This document shows positions 16,036-25,707 of a stretch of DNA of 54,666 nucleotides, in pieces. The stretch lies in assembly GCA_934654835.1 (NCBI GenBank), contig CAKUGY010000013.1, positions 1-54,666 on the forward strand, written 5' to 3'. The notes beneath the pieces were generated by a model that worked only from the letters and a program-made list of their open reading frames with translations, was not told the DNA's origin and ran no database searches. Every line of letters begins with the position of its first letter. Position 1 is the first letter of the stretch. This DNA comes from an uncultured Collinsella sp. (GTDB lineage: Bacteria > Actinomycetota > Coriobacteriia > Coriobacteriales > Coriobacteriaceae). The translations under genes were made by a program, and so were the position numbers.

Positions 16036-16261
16036 TCATTGGGGACAGACTTAAATGAGTGGCCCCAGACTGCCCGGAACTGCCGGCACGGAAGGCGCAT
16101 CCCGCTTTGAAGTTCGATAGCGGGATACGCTTTCCGTTAGCGGCCTGCTTGGGAAACTGAGAGCCACTTTTCGGCATAATTCCGGGATGCATTTTCCGGT
16201 TGAGGGCCTCAAAGGAAACTGCACCCGTTTTGGACTACTCATTTAAGTCTGTCCCCAATGA
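16036..16261. repeat. REP-like element with 25-bp terminal inverted repeats
   Basis: The 25-base segments at 16036-16060 and 16237-16261 are exact reverse complements; the core is ATTGGGGACAGACTTAAATG. The inner 176 bases carry no credible gene but hold GCATCCCGCT...AGCGGGATACG (about 16099-16128), which resembles the palindrome at 35210-35267. CTAG occurs just outside at both ends. The motif GGGGAC...CTTAAATGA resembles repeats linked to REP-associated tyrosine transposases, but no transposase is in the window. Confidence 0.8.
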
Positions 16262-16272
16262 CTAGGTCAACA

Positions 16273-16307
16273 GAAAAAGCCCCGCAGTCGGAGCGGACTG
16301 CGGGGCT
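16273..16307 (-). terminator. terminator of the carbamate kinase gene
   Basis: A perfect 12-bp stem (AGCCCCGCAGTC with its complement) and six-base loop are followed by a T5 tract on the minus strand, about 65 bases beyond the stop. Confidence 0.92.
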
Positions 16308-16372
16308 CATGAAGAGAGGCTAGTTTGTGGGCGCTTTGCCTGGCGCCCACGAGAGAGGCAACAGAGTAGAGA

Positions 16373-17335
16373 CTACTCGTGGATGCGGGTACCGGAGAGG
16401 CCGGCCATGGTCTCGGCGGCCTTGTCCAGGGCGCCGATGATGCAGGTGCGGCCCTTGCGGGAACGGGCGAACTTGATGGCAGCGCGGACCTTGGGCTCCA
16501 TGGAACCCTTGCCGAACTGACCCTCGTCGGCCAGGCGCTCGGCCTCGTCGGCGGTGATGTCCTCGAGCTCCTCCTGGTTGGGCTTGCCGAAGTTAATGGC
16601 GACATGCTCAACGGCGGTCAGCAGGAACAGAACGTCGGCGTCGCAGTCCTCGGCCAGCAGCTCGCCGCCCAGGTCCTTGTCGATGACGGCGGGAACGCCC
16701 TTGTAGCAACCCTTGTTCTCGTAGTCGCGGACGACGGGGATGCCGCCGCCACCGCAGGCGATGACGATGAACTCGTTGTCGAGCAGGTTGAGGATGGAGT
16801 CAGCCTCGACGATCTTCTTGGGATCGGGGGAAGCGACGACGCGACGCCAGCCGCGGCCGGAATCCTCGACGAAGACCTTGGAGGGATCCTCGGCCATGAA
16901 CTCCTTGGCCTGCTCCTCGGTGTAGAAGGGGCCGATGGGCTTGGTCGGGTTCTTGAACGCGGGATCGTCGGGATCGCACTCGATCTGGGTGACGACGGAG
17001 GCGGCGTGCCAACGCTTATAGCGCTTGTGCATCTCGCGGCCGATGCCCTGCTGCAGGTGATAACCAATGTAGCCCTGGGACATGGCGCCGCACTCGGGCA
17101 GCGGCATCTCGGGGGTGCCGATGGCGTCGTGGGCGGCGGCGAAGGCGTTCTGGATCATGCCGACCTGCGGGCCGTTGCCGTGGGTGATGATGATCTCGTT
17201 GCCCTGCTCGATGAGACCGAGGAGAGCGTGGGCGGTGTTGCTCACGGCCTCGATCTGCTCGACGGGGTTGTTGCCGAGGGCGTTGCCGCCGAGGGCGACG
17301 ACAATACGATCGGGCTTGCCAAGAGGCTTAGACAT
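16373..17335 (-). CDS. arcC: carbamate kinase
   Basis: Catabolic carbamate kinase, 320 residues, which makes ATP from carbamoyl phosphate and ADP. The amino-acid-kinase fold is clear: RIVVALGGNALGN, EIIITHGNGPQVGMIQNAF, the subdomain segment PECGAMSQGYIGYHLQQ, IACGGGGIPVV and GVPAVIDKDLGGELLAEDCDADVLFLLT, with SMEPKVRAAIKFA near the end. I chose 17335 because AAAGGA lies upstream and the alternative at 17371 has no such site. Unlike arginine deiminase operons, no arcA or arcB gene is next to it in this window. The carbamoyl phosphate may come from another ureido compound or from ArcA/ArcB encoded elsewhere. Confidence 0.95.
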   Translation of the reverse strand: MSKPLGKPDRIVVALGGNALGNNPVEQIEAVSNTAHALLGLIEQGNEIIITHGNGPQVGMIQNAFAAAHDAIGTPEMPLPECGAMSQGYIGYHLQQGIGREMHKRYKRWHAASVVTQIECDPDDPAFKNPTKPIGPFYTEEQAKEFMAEDPSKVFVEDSGRGWRRVVASPDPKKIVEADSILNLLDNEFIVIACGGGGIPVVRDYENKGCYKGVPAVIDKDLGGELLAEDCDADVLFLLTAVEHVAINFGKPNQEELEDITADEAERLADEGQFGKGSMEPKVRAAIKFARSRKGRTCIIGALDKAAETMAGLSGTRIHE

Positions 17336-17938
17336 TGCTGGAATCCTTTCTGTAAAAGGCCTACAACCCATTAATAACCCGTGTCCGTGCGATACGCGAG
17401 TTTATTAAGGTTTATATTCCTGTTATCGCTCATTTTATTCATTTTGAAAACAGTTGAACGGTGAACGGTCGTTTTTACCCGCTCAGCGTAATAAAGCCCA
17501 GCTCACGCATATCTACGCCATTTACGTGCGACTTTATTTAAATAGAGCAGGGATTAGACCAGATTATGCAAACTATATCTTTGCTAAACACAAAACGGAC
17601 AGCGCAATATCTTACTCGCACTATACGAGATTCTATGCACTTATAAGACGAGTATGCACCCCTGCAAAAACAAGGGGCCTTTCATCCATCAAAAGGAATA
17701 GCCGAGAAATACCCGCCGCATGGCAGACGAACAATGGCGAACCGCGCTATTACTCTGTGCTACGAAAAATCAAACGAAGATATTGCCTTCGCGCCGACGG
17801 CATGGTACTTTAGCCGAGTACAGCACGGGCTGGGGCGGCAGGTATCTGTCGTGAAGTTTGGGTTCGGCGACCCCGTGGCTGTCTTCTCCTTTATCCGCCA
17901 GCGAACCCCTTGAGCGACGGATTGAGGAGGTCCTACCT
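17336..17938. other. 603-bp AT-richer intergenic region
   Basis: The region lies between divergent genes and is clearly more AT-rich than its surroundings. It must hold the promoters of carbamate kinase (minus) and of the downstream pair (plus). It contains the palindrome TATTTAAATA near 17529 and a short hairpin CCCCT...AGGGG near 17658-17680. An open frame of 119 codons (17454-17813, plus) has no ribosome-binding site and an unprotein-like composition, so I do not call it. I see no known riboswitch motif. Confidence 0.5.
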
Positions 17939-18355
17939 ATGACAAAAATGCTCAAGATCACGCTCAACGACGAGACGTTTCTCGCCGACATGCTTTGGGA
18001 CGAAGCGCCCGAGACATGCAAGCTATTCGAGGCGTCCTGCCCCGTGGAGTCTCGCATCTTTTCGGCCAAGGTGTGCGATACCGAGGTGACCTATCCCGTA
18101 TCGGGCCCCATCGCCAACTACGAGCATATTGAGAACCCCGTCTTTCACGAACCCGCCGGCGCGGTGAGCTGGTATGGCGGCTGGTCGTCGGTCTGCATCT
18201 TCTTTGACGTGTGCGAGCCCTTTGGCACCTGCGACATGTTCGCCCGCATCTGCGAGGCCGACCGCGAGCGCTTTGCCGCCGCCTGCCGCAACGTCTGGGA
18301 CAACCAGGGCATGTACATCAAAAACGAAATCGTCGAGATCGAAGCGGAGGCCTAG
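17939..18355 (+). CDS. cyclophilin-like small protein, possibly DUF3830
   Basis: 138-residue soluble protein. MLKITLNDETFLADMLWDEAPETCKLFEASCP at the start and FHEPAGAVSWYGGWSSVCIFFDVCEPFGTCDMFARI in the middle suggest the small cyclophilin-like beta barrel of the DUF3830 group, whose members often sit near amidohydrolase or hydantoinase-type genes. No catalytic role is established. Six cysteines are present, high for this size. GAGGAGG lies eight bases before the ATG, so 17939 is preferred over the in-frame ATG at 17858. It is followed two bases later by another gene and forms a tight unit with it. Family assignment is from pattern memory only. Confidence 0.62.
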   Translation: MTKMLKITLNDETFLADMLWDEAPETCKLFEASCPVESRIFSAKVCDTEVTYPVSGPIANYEHIENPVFHEPAGAVSWYGGWSSVCIFFDVCEPFGTCDMFARICEADRERFAAACRNVWDNQGMYIKNEIVEIEAEA

Positions 18356-18357
18356 CC

Positions 18358-18882
18358 ATGATGGATATCAACACCCTGCTCACGCTCGACCTTGCCGAGT
18401 ACACCACCGCACTTGAAGCTCTCGCCGACCAAATGATGCTCGAGGAACCCCGCGACATCGACTACATGCGCCGCCGCAAGCTCGACACCGGCCGCGAGTT
18501 CGCAGTATGGAACTTTACCGTCGGCTACTGCATGAACGCCACCGACGCCCTCTCGCTCCTGCGCGCCCAGGCGACCGAGAACGTCAACGGCGACACCGCC
18601 GACTTGGCAACCCTCAGCAACAGTGCCGCGCGCCTGTGTGACTGGTTCTCGGGCGCCTTCGACGTCACTGGCAAGATGGACGATACGACCGCCATCCTCG
18701 CCCACAGCCGCGACCTCTACGCTCAGGTCGAAACCCACGAGCAGTTTGCCGCCCTCACCCGCGCCACCGAGCGCTATCTGGTTCAGCTGCAATTTTGGGT
18801 CGATCGCCAGATTCCTTGGCCGGCCATCAGTGACCTGGTCCACGGTTACCGCCTACGCACCGAAACCGGCGAGACAAGGTAA
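18358..18882 (+). CDS. uncharacterised helical protein
   Basis: 174-residue soluble protein that I do not recognise. It is predicted mostly helical, acidic at the start and has no signal peptide or membrane helix. Segments such as MRRRKLDTGREFAVWNFTVGYCMNATDALSLLRAQ and ATERYLVQLQFWVDRQIPWPAISDLVHGYRLR look like a helical bundle. GCGGAGG lies seven bases before the ATG (a second ATG follows at 18361). It starts two bases after the stop of the cyclophilin-like gene and is followed by a hairpin at 18937, so the two genes probably form a complete operon and work together. Confidence 0.7.
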   Translation: MMDINTLLTLDLAEYTTALEALADQMMLEEPRDIDYMRRRKLDTGREFAVWNFTVGYCMNATDALSLLRAQATENVNGDTADLATLSNSAARLCDWFSGAFDVTGKMDDTTAILAHSRDLYAQVETHEQFAALTRATERYLVQLQFWVDRQIPWPAISDLVHGYRLRTETGETR

Positions 18883-18936
18883 GCCGAACTAGCAACACCA
18901 ACAACACCCCATCGCGGGACCCAAAGTAGCAATCAG

Positions 18937-18976
18937 AGGGCTGGAGTCGCATGCAGCAGCGACCCCAGCCCTTTCG
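18937..18976 (+). terminator. terminator of the two-gene unit
   Basis: A 14-bp stem with one mismatch (AGGGCTGGAGTCGC against GCGACCCCAGCCCT) and eight-base loop are followed by TTTC. The T tract is short. Confidence 0.55.
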
Positions 18977-18977
18977 C

Positions 18978-19015
18978 AAAGTGACGCGCCTTTCGCGGCA
19001 TAGCCGCGAAACAGC
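18978..19015 (+). repeat. 38-nt direct repeat, copy 1 (flanks the ATPase gene)
   Basis: AAAGTGACGCGCCTTTCGCG, then seven variable bases (GCATAGC), then CGCGAAACAGC. The same 38-base unit in the same orientation occurs at 20585-20622 on the other side of the ATPase gene. TTTCGCG and CGCGAAA make each copy a hairpin. Confidence 0.85.
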
Positions 19016-19042
19016 AAGGGCTGGATTGCGGACTCAGATAGC

Positions 19043-20404
19043 CTAGAGAGATATGGGTGCAAACGAGAAATCGTTGTCGGGGTCATCCTTTTCTATAAAC
19101 TCATCGAGACAGAATGTCATATAGATAGGGACGTACAGGATCTTGCCCTCTTTGCCGAGATTCTCGTGGCTTAGCACAACAGCCTCGGGAATTTTGTACT
19201 CGTCTACACTCATTAGGCGATCGAGAGCCGCATGCGCTCGAACTTTCTTGCCCGATTTGACCTCGATCGGGATAACATGCCCGCGGGCGCCTTCGATCAC
19301 AAAGTCAACTTCACCGACCTCACGCGTCTGGTAGTACCATGCATCAGCCCCAAGGGCGACAAGCTCCTGAGCGACCACGTTCTCGTAGAGACCGCCGAGG
19401 TTGGGAGTTTTCATATCAAGATAGACAGCTCGTGCCGTGCTGCCGGGATACCGCGATGCGAGCATACCCGTATCGGACTCGTACAGCTTGAAGGCTGTCG
19501 CCTTCTCCGTCCTCTTGAGGGGGCTCCGAGGCTCCGTTACCTGGGCGACCATCAATCCAACGCTCGCGCTCACCAGCCATAGGAAATCCTGCTCATATTT
19601 TTTAAGGCGCGCTCCCTCGCCCAGAGACGAAACAACAAAGCGATGGGACTCCGCTTCAAGCTGAACGGGAATTTGTTCGAAAATCGAGCGAACGTTAAAC
19701 GCTCGAGTCGATGCATATTTAGAGATATCGCTTTTGTACTGATCGACCAGCTGAATTTGAAGCTCACGCGTTCTCACGAGCGAATAACCCGAATCGATAT
19801 AGTTCTGAACGACCTCCGGCATGCCACCGCAAACGATATAAGCTCTATAGTTTTTGAGCATTGCCTCATGAATGTAGTTTTCGACGGGACGTCTCTCGAC
19901 AAGGCAGTTGCGAATGTCTGCAAGCACATTCTCGCTGACGCCATTTGCCCAACAAAACTCTTCAAAATCCATCGGTCGCATAACAACGTGCTCGACATAC
20001 CCCACCGGAAAAGAAGATATCCCCTTAAACTCGGTCCCAAGCATAGACCCCGAGAATACATAGCTAAAGCGCCCGTCTTCGACCAACGCCTTCATAAGTG
20101 TGACAATCTGCGGATACTCCTGAATCTCATCGACAAAGACAAGCGTATCCCCCTCAACAAGCGGCGCGTCCGCAAGAAGGGCTACACGGTTGATAAAGTC
20201 AACGGCGTTCTTAGCGTCAATTAGCGCATCCCTTGCCTCGGCATCGAGTAGCAAATTGACCTCAAAATACGAAGCGTAGTTGCCTTTTCCAAACGCGCGA
20301 ATCGCATAACTCTTGCCAATCTGACGTGCGCCAGTAACAAGCAACGCCTTATTGGAGTTATTCTTCCAGTTCAAAAGCCTATCAGTAACCTTGCGGCGTA
20401 GCAT
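19043..20404 (-). CDS. AAA ATPase with DUF4143 nuclease-like C-terminus
   Basis: 453-residue ATPase of the AAA_14/DUF4143 type. The N-terminal domain has Walker A (TGARQIGKSYAI, residues about 27-38), Walker B (TLVFVDEIQEYP) and sensor SGSMLG. The C-terminal domain has GEVDFVIE...VIPIEVKSGKK, the pattern of a PD-(D/E)xK-like nuclease fold. Members are common, patchily distributed accessory genes with no settled role; defence or toxin-like functions have been suggested. I chose 20404 (AGGGG five bases upstream). The longer reading to 20608 only translates the upstream repeats. Base composition is less GC-rich than neighbours and a 38-nt direct repeat lies on each side, both signs of transfer. 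Confidence 0.88.
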   Translation of the reverse strand: MLRRKVTDRLLNWKNNSNKALLVTGARQIGKSYAIRAFGKGNYASYFEVNLLLDAEARDALIDAKNAVDFINRVALLADAPLVEGDTLVFVDEIQEYPQIVTLMKALVEDGRFSYVFSGSMLGTEFKGISSFPVGYVEHVVMRPMDFEEFCWANGVSENVLADIRNCLVERRPVENYIHEAMLKNYRAYIVCGGMPEVVQNYIDSGYSLVRTRELQIQLVDQYKSDISKYASTRAFNVRSIFEQIPVQLEAESHRFVVSSLGEGARLKKYEQDFLWLVSASVGLMVAQVTEPRSPLKRTEKATAFKLYESDTGMLASRYPGSTARAVYLDMKTPNLGGLYENVVAQELVALGADAWYYQTREVGEVDFVIEGARGHVIPIEVKSGKKVRAHAALDRLMSVDEYKIPEAVVLSHENLGKEGKILYVPIYMTFCLDEFIEKDDPDNDFSFAPISL

Positions 20405-20419
20405 TAAAACCCCTAAATG

Positions 20420-20505
20420 ACAAAAATTGGCAGATAGAATTACAAGTAATAGTACAAAAATTGGCAGATAGTAATGACCAAAATAGTACAAAAATTGGCA
20501 GATAG
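20420..20505 (-). repeat. three 18-nt repeats at exact 34-nt spacing upstream of the ATPase gene
   Basis: ACAAAAATTGGCAGATAG occurs at 20420-20437, 20454-20471 and 20488-20505. On the coding strand each reads CTATCTGCCAATTTTTGT. The 16-base spacers differ but both end AATAGT on the plus strand. The array begins 15 bases before the ATPase start codon, so it overlaps the leader or promoter. Spacing of 34 bases is close to three helical turns, which suits side-by-side protein binding. Confidence 0.9.
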
Positions 20506-20584
20506 CGAGTTTCACTGAGATCTCAAAGCCACCGAAACAGTAAGAGCATAGAGGGCAGCAACAACCAAGTCCCCCTCCATACCC

Positions 20585-20622
20585 AAAGTGACGCGCCTTT
20601 CGCGCCAAAGGCGCGAAACAGC
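20585..20622 (+). repeat. 38-nt direct repeat, copy 2
   Basis: Identical to the copy at 18978-19015 apart from the seven-base centre, here CCAAAGG. Both copies are preceded by a short match (CAAAGTG). Together they bracket a 1.6-kb segment holding only the ATPase gene and its upstream repeats. Confidence 0.85.
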
Positions 20623-20688
20623 GCCAGGGACAAGAGCCCCATCAGCCACGTCCTTCATCAGCCCACACAATCCAAGGACGTAGACGCA

Positions 20689-20813
20689 GCAGGATCTGAG
20701 GGCTAACTTTCGCGGACACTCCGCAGGACGAAAGAACCCCCGCCGCACGTAGTGCGCAGCGGGGGTTCTTTCATGTCCGAGGACGTCCGCGAAGGTTAGC
20801 CCTCAGATCCTGC
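20689..20813. repeat. long nested palindrome containing the PFOR terminator
   Basis: Outer arms at 20689-20717 and 20785-20813 match over 29 bases with one mismatch; they begin GCAGGATCTGAGGGCTAAC. Inside lies a second hairpin, GAAAGAACCCCCGC and its complement (20730-20743, 20759-20772). The layout (long arms, inner hairpin, shared CTGAGGGC) resembles the element at 2625-2767. It starts ten bases beyond the PFOR stop codon. Confidence 0.85.
20725..20772 (-). terminator. terminator hairpin of the PFOR gene
   Basis: The inner 14-bp stem (GAAAGAACCCCCGC with its complement), extended by CGCAC/GTGCG, lies 52 bases beyond the PFOR stop. On the minus strand it is followed by GTCCTGCGG rather than poly-T; T residues lie within the stem end. 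Termination strength is uncertain. Confidence 0.5.
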
Positions 20814-20823
20814 GGCGGGAGAC

Positions 20824-24363
<3,540 letters not shown>

Positions 24364-24395
24364 ATACCCCTCTCCTCTCATATAGGTATACAGGC

Positions 24396-24411
24396 CCCGG
24401 CGATCGCCGGG
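24396..24411. promoter_or_regulatory. 16-bp perfect palindrome in the PFOR leader
   Basis: CCCGGCGATCGCCGGG lies 33 bases upstream of the PFOR start codon. It may be an operator or an mRNA hairpin. The rest of the region to 24732 holds no gene that I can support. Confidence 0.5.
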
Positions 24412-24732
24412 ATGTTGGCGTGATGGGATTTTCGTTGTTGCTTCCAATCATCTGGCAGGCAGACTGAGCAGCAGGTACATGGCGTGGAGAGAAGGTATGC
24501 CGAGGCGAGGGGCGACTGACGCGCTCCACAGGTCCGACCGCCCGTCTTGCACATGACCGAGCGCCGCAAAGGCCGCATGCCGGATGCTCCCGGGCACGCC
24601 CCGGCGAAGGGAAGCGCCCGCAACGGAAATCCGCATGCGGGTTTATTGTACCCCGCCGTCAAGTGTAATTTCGACAAATATAGGTGGGCGGTAAAGGTTT
24701 ACCTCGGGTGACCGCCAAGGAGTGTCCCAGGG

Positions 24733-24766
24733 TGCCGGCAGAAAAGGAACGTCCCTAACTGCCGGC
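24733..24766 (-). repeat. hairpin at the end of the FHA-protein operon, REP-like core
   Basis: GCCGGCAG and CTGCCGGC pair around a centre containing GGAACGTCCCTAA, next to the stop at 24766. The centre resembles the GGGGACGTTCTT core of the palindrome at 49657-49706. On the minus strand no clear T tract follows, so its role as terminator is doubtful. Confidence 0.45.
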
Positions 24767-25704
24767 TAGAGGGCGCCGAGGAGGATGGCGTAGGTGGTGG
24801 ATTCGCCGAGCTTGAGCTCGTCGCCGGGGTTGAGCTGGGCAGCGCGGCCGGGCTCGACCTGGGTGCAGACGCTCGTCGCGCCGCTTACCACCACGGTGCC
24901 GTTGGTGGACGACAGGTCCTCGACGTACCAGGCATTTTGGTCATCGCACCACACGCGGGCATGACGGGCCGAGACATCGTCGCCAACATCGGTGATATCG
25001 CCCTCGCCCGTGGCCAGCGCTCCGATCTCCACGCCCTGCTCGCTCGGCTGGATCCAGCGCGGGGCGCTTACCACGTAACCGTTTTGCACGCGCAGCAGGC
25101 CCAGCGGGTGCGCGGGCGCCGCCTCATGCCCGCCCGCGACCGTCGAGGTGCTCAGCGAACGCGGGGTCGACGTGGCGCCACCGCAAGTCGCATGTGCATA
25201 GTCGATGGCATAGGTCACCGAGGTTCGAACATCCGCCGAGCATCCGACGGCGACAAACAGCACCAGCACGGCCTCGGCGCGCTCGGCGGGCATAAGCTCC
25301 GCCGCCTGCGACAGGCGCTCGAGCGCATTGCGGTAGAGATTCGTATCCTGGTGGCATTCCTCGAGCGCCCGCACCATAGGCTCGCCGGCGGGCCCGCACA
25401 CCATGTTGGTTATCGCCATGGCATCCATGGGATTGCGACGGCGCAGGGCAAGATGCGACATGATGCGCGCGGCCGAGGTGCCGTAATCGGCAAAATAGCG
25501 CTGCTGGAGCGTGCCGACCGGAGCGCGCACGATAAAGCGTGAAACCCAGGAGCGATCGGCGGCACGACTTTGCGGGCTGCGGCCGTCGGCGAGCGGGCGG
25601 CTCGAGAGCACCAGGCCGCATAGCTCGATATGGCTCAGGTGCGCCGCGCGCTTAAAGATGTCGAACATGGCTCCGCACGGGGTGAGCTCAGTTTGAGATG
25701 CCAT
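24766..25704 (-). CDS. FHA-domain protein
   Basis: 312-residue cytoplasmic protein. The C-terminal 90 residues form a forkhead-associated domain that binds phosphothreonine: an IGAL-type start, DDVSARHARVWCDD (the SxxH motif) and WYVEDLSSTNGTVV (the TNG motif). The N-terminal 200 residues are helical and match nothing I know. AAGGAGG lies eight bases before the ATG. The start is three bases beyond the stop of the kinase gene, so the pair is coupled. Most likely it reads phosphorylation by the kinase at 25708-27552. It is a different type from FhaA and FhaB in the cluster at 37-38 kb. Confidence 0.87.
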   Translation of the reverse strand: MASQTELTPCGAMFDIFKRAAHLSHIELCGLVLSSRPLADGRSPQSRAADRSWVSRFIVRAPVGTLQQRYFADYGTSAARIMSHLALRRRNPMDAMAITNMVCGPAGEPMVRALEECHQDTNLYRNALERLSQAAELMPAERAEAVLVLFVAVGCSADVRTSVTYAIDYAHATCGGATSTPRSLSTSTVAGGHEAAPAHPLGLLRVQNGYVVSAPRWIQPSEQGVEIGALATGEGDITDVGDDVSARHARVWCDDQNAWYVEDLSSTNGTVVVSGATSVCTQVEPGRAAQLNPGDELKLGESTTYAILLGAL

Positions 25705-25707
25705 GGC

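Noticed and set aside
16373..17335. Arginine deiminase operon
   Set aside because: Only carbamate kinase is present. Neither arginine deiminase nor ornithine carbamoyltransferase is adjacent.
17454..17813. Possible 119-codon gene in the AT-rich gap
   Set aside because: No ribosome-binding site, odd Tyr/Arg-rich composition and no recognisable motif. More likely chance in an intergenic region.
20420..20505. CRISPR array
   Set aside because: Repeats are 18 nt with 16-nt spacers, only three units and no cas genes nearby. The size and the position at a start codon fit an operator array better.
20405..20608. N-terminal extension of the DUF4143 ATPase up to 20608
   Set aside because: The extension only translates the three 34-nt repeats (recurring QFL/PIF/ANF-like pieces). 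A good ribosome site lies before 20404.
19043..20622. Insertion sequence
   Set aside because: The ATPase is not a transposase and the flanking repeats are direct, not terminal inverted repeats. At most it is a cargo unit.
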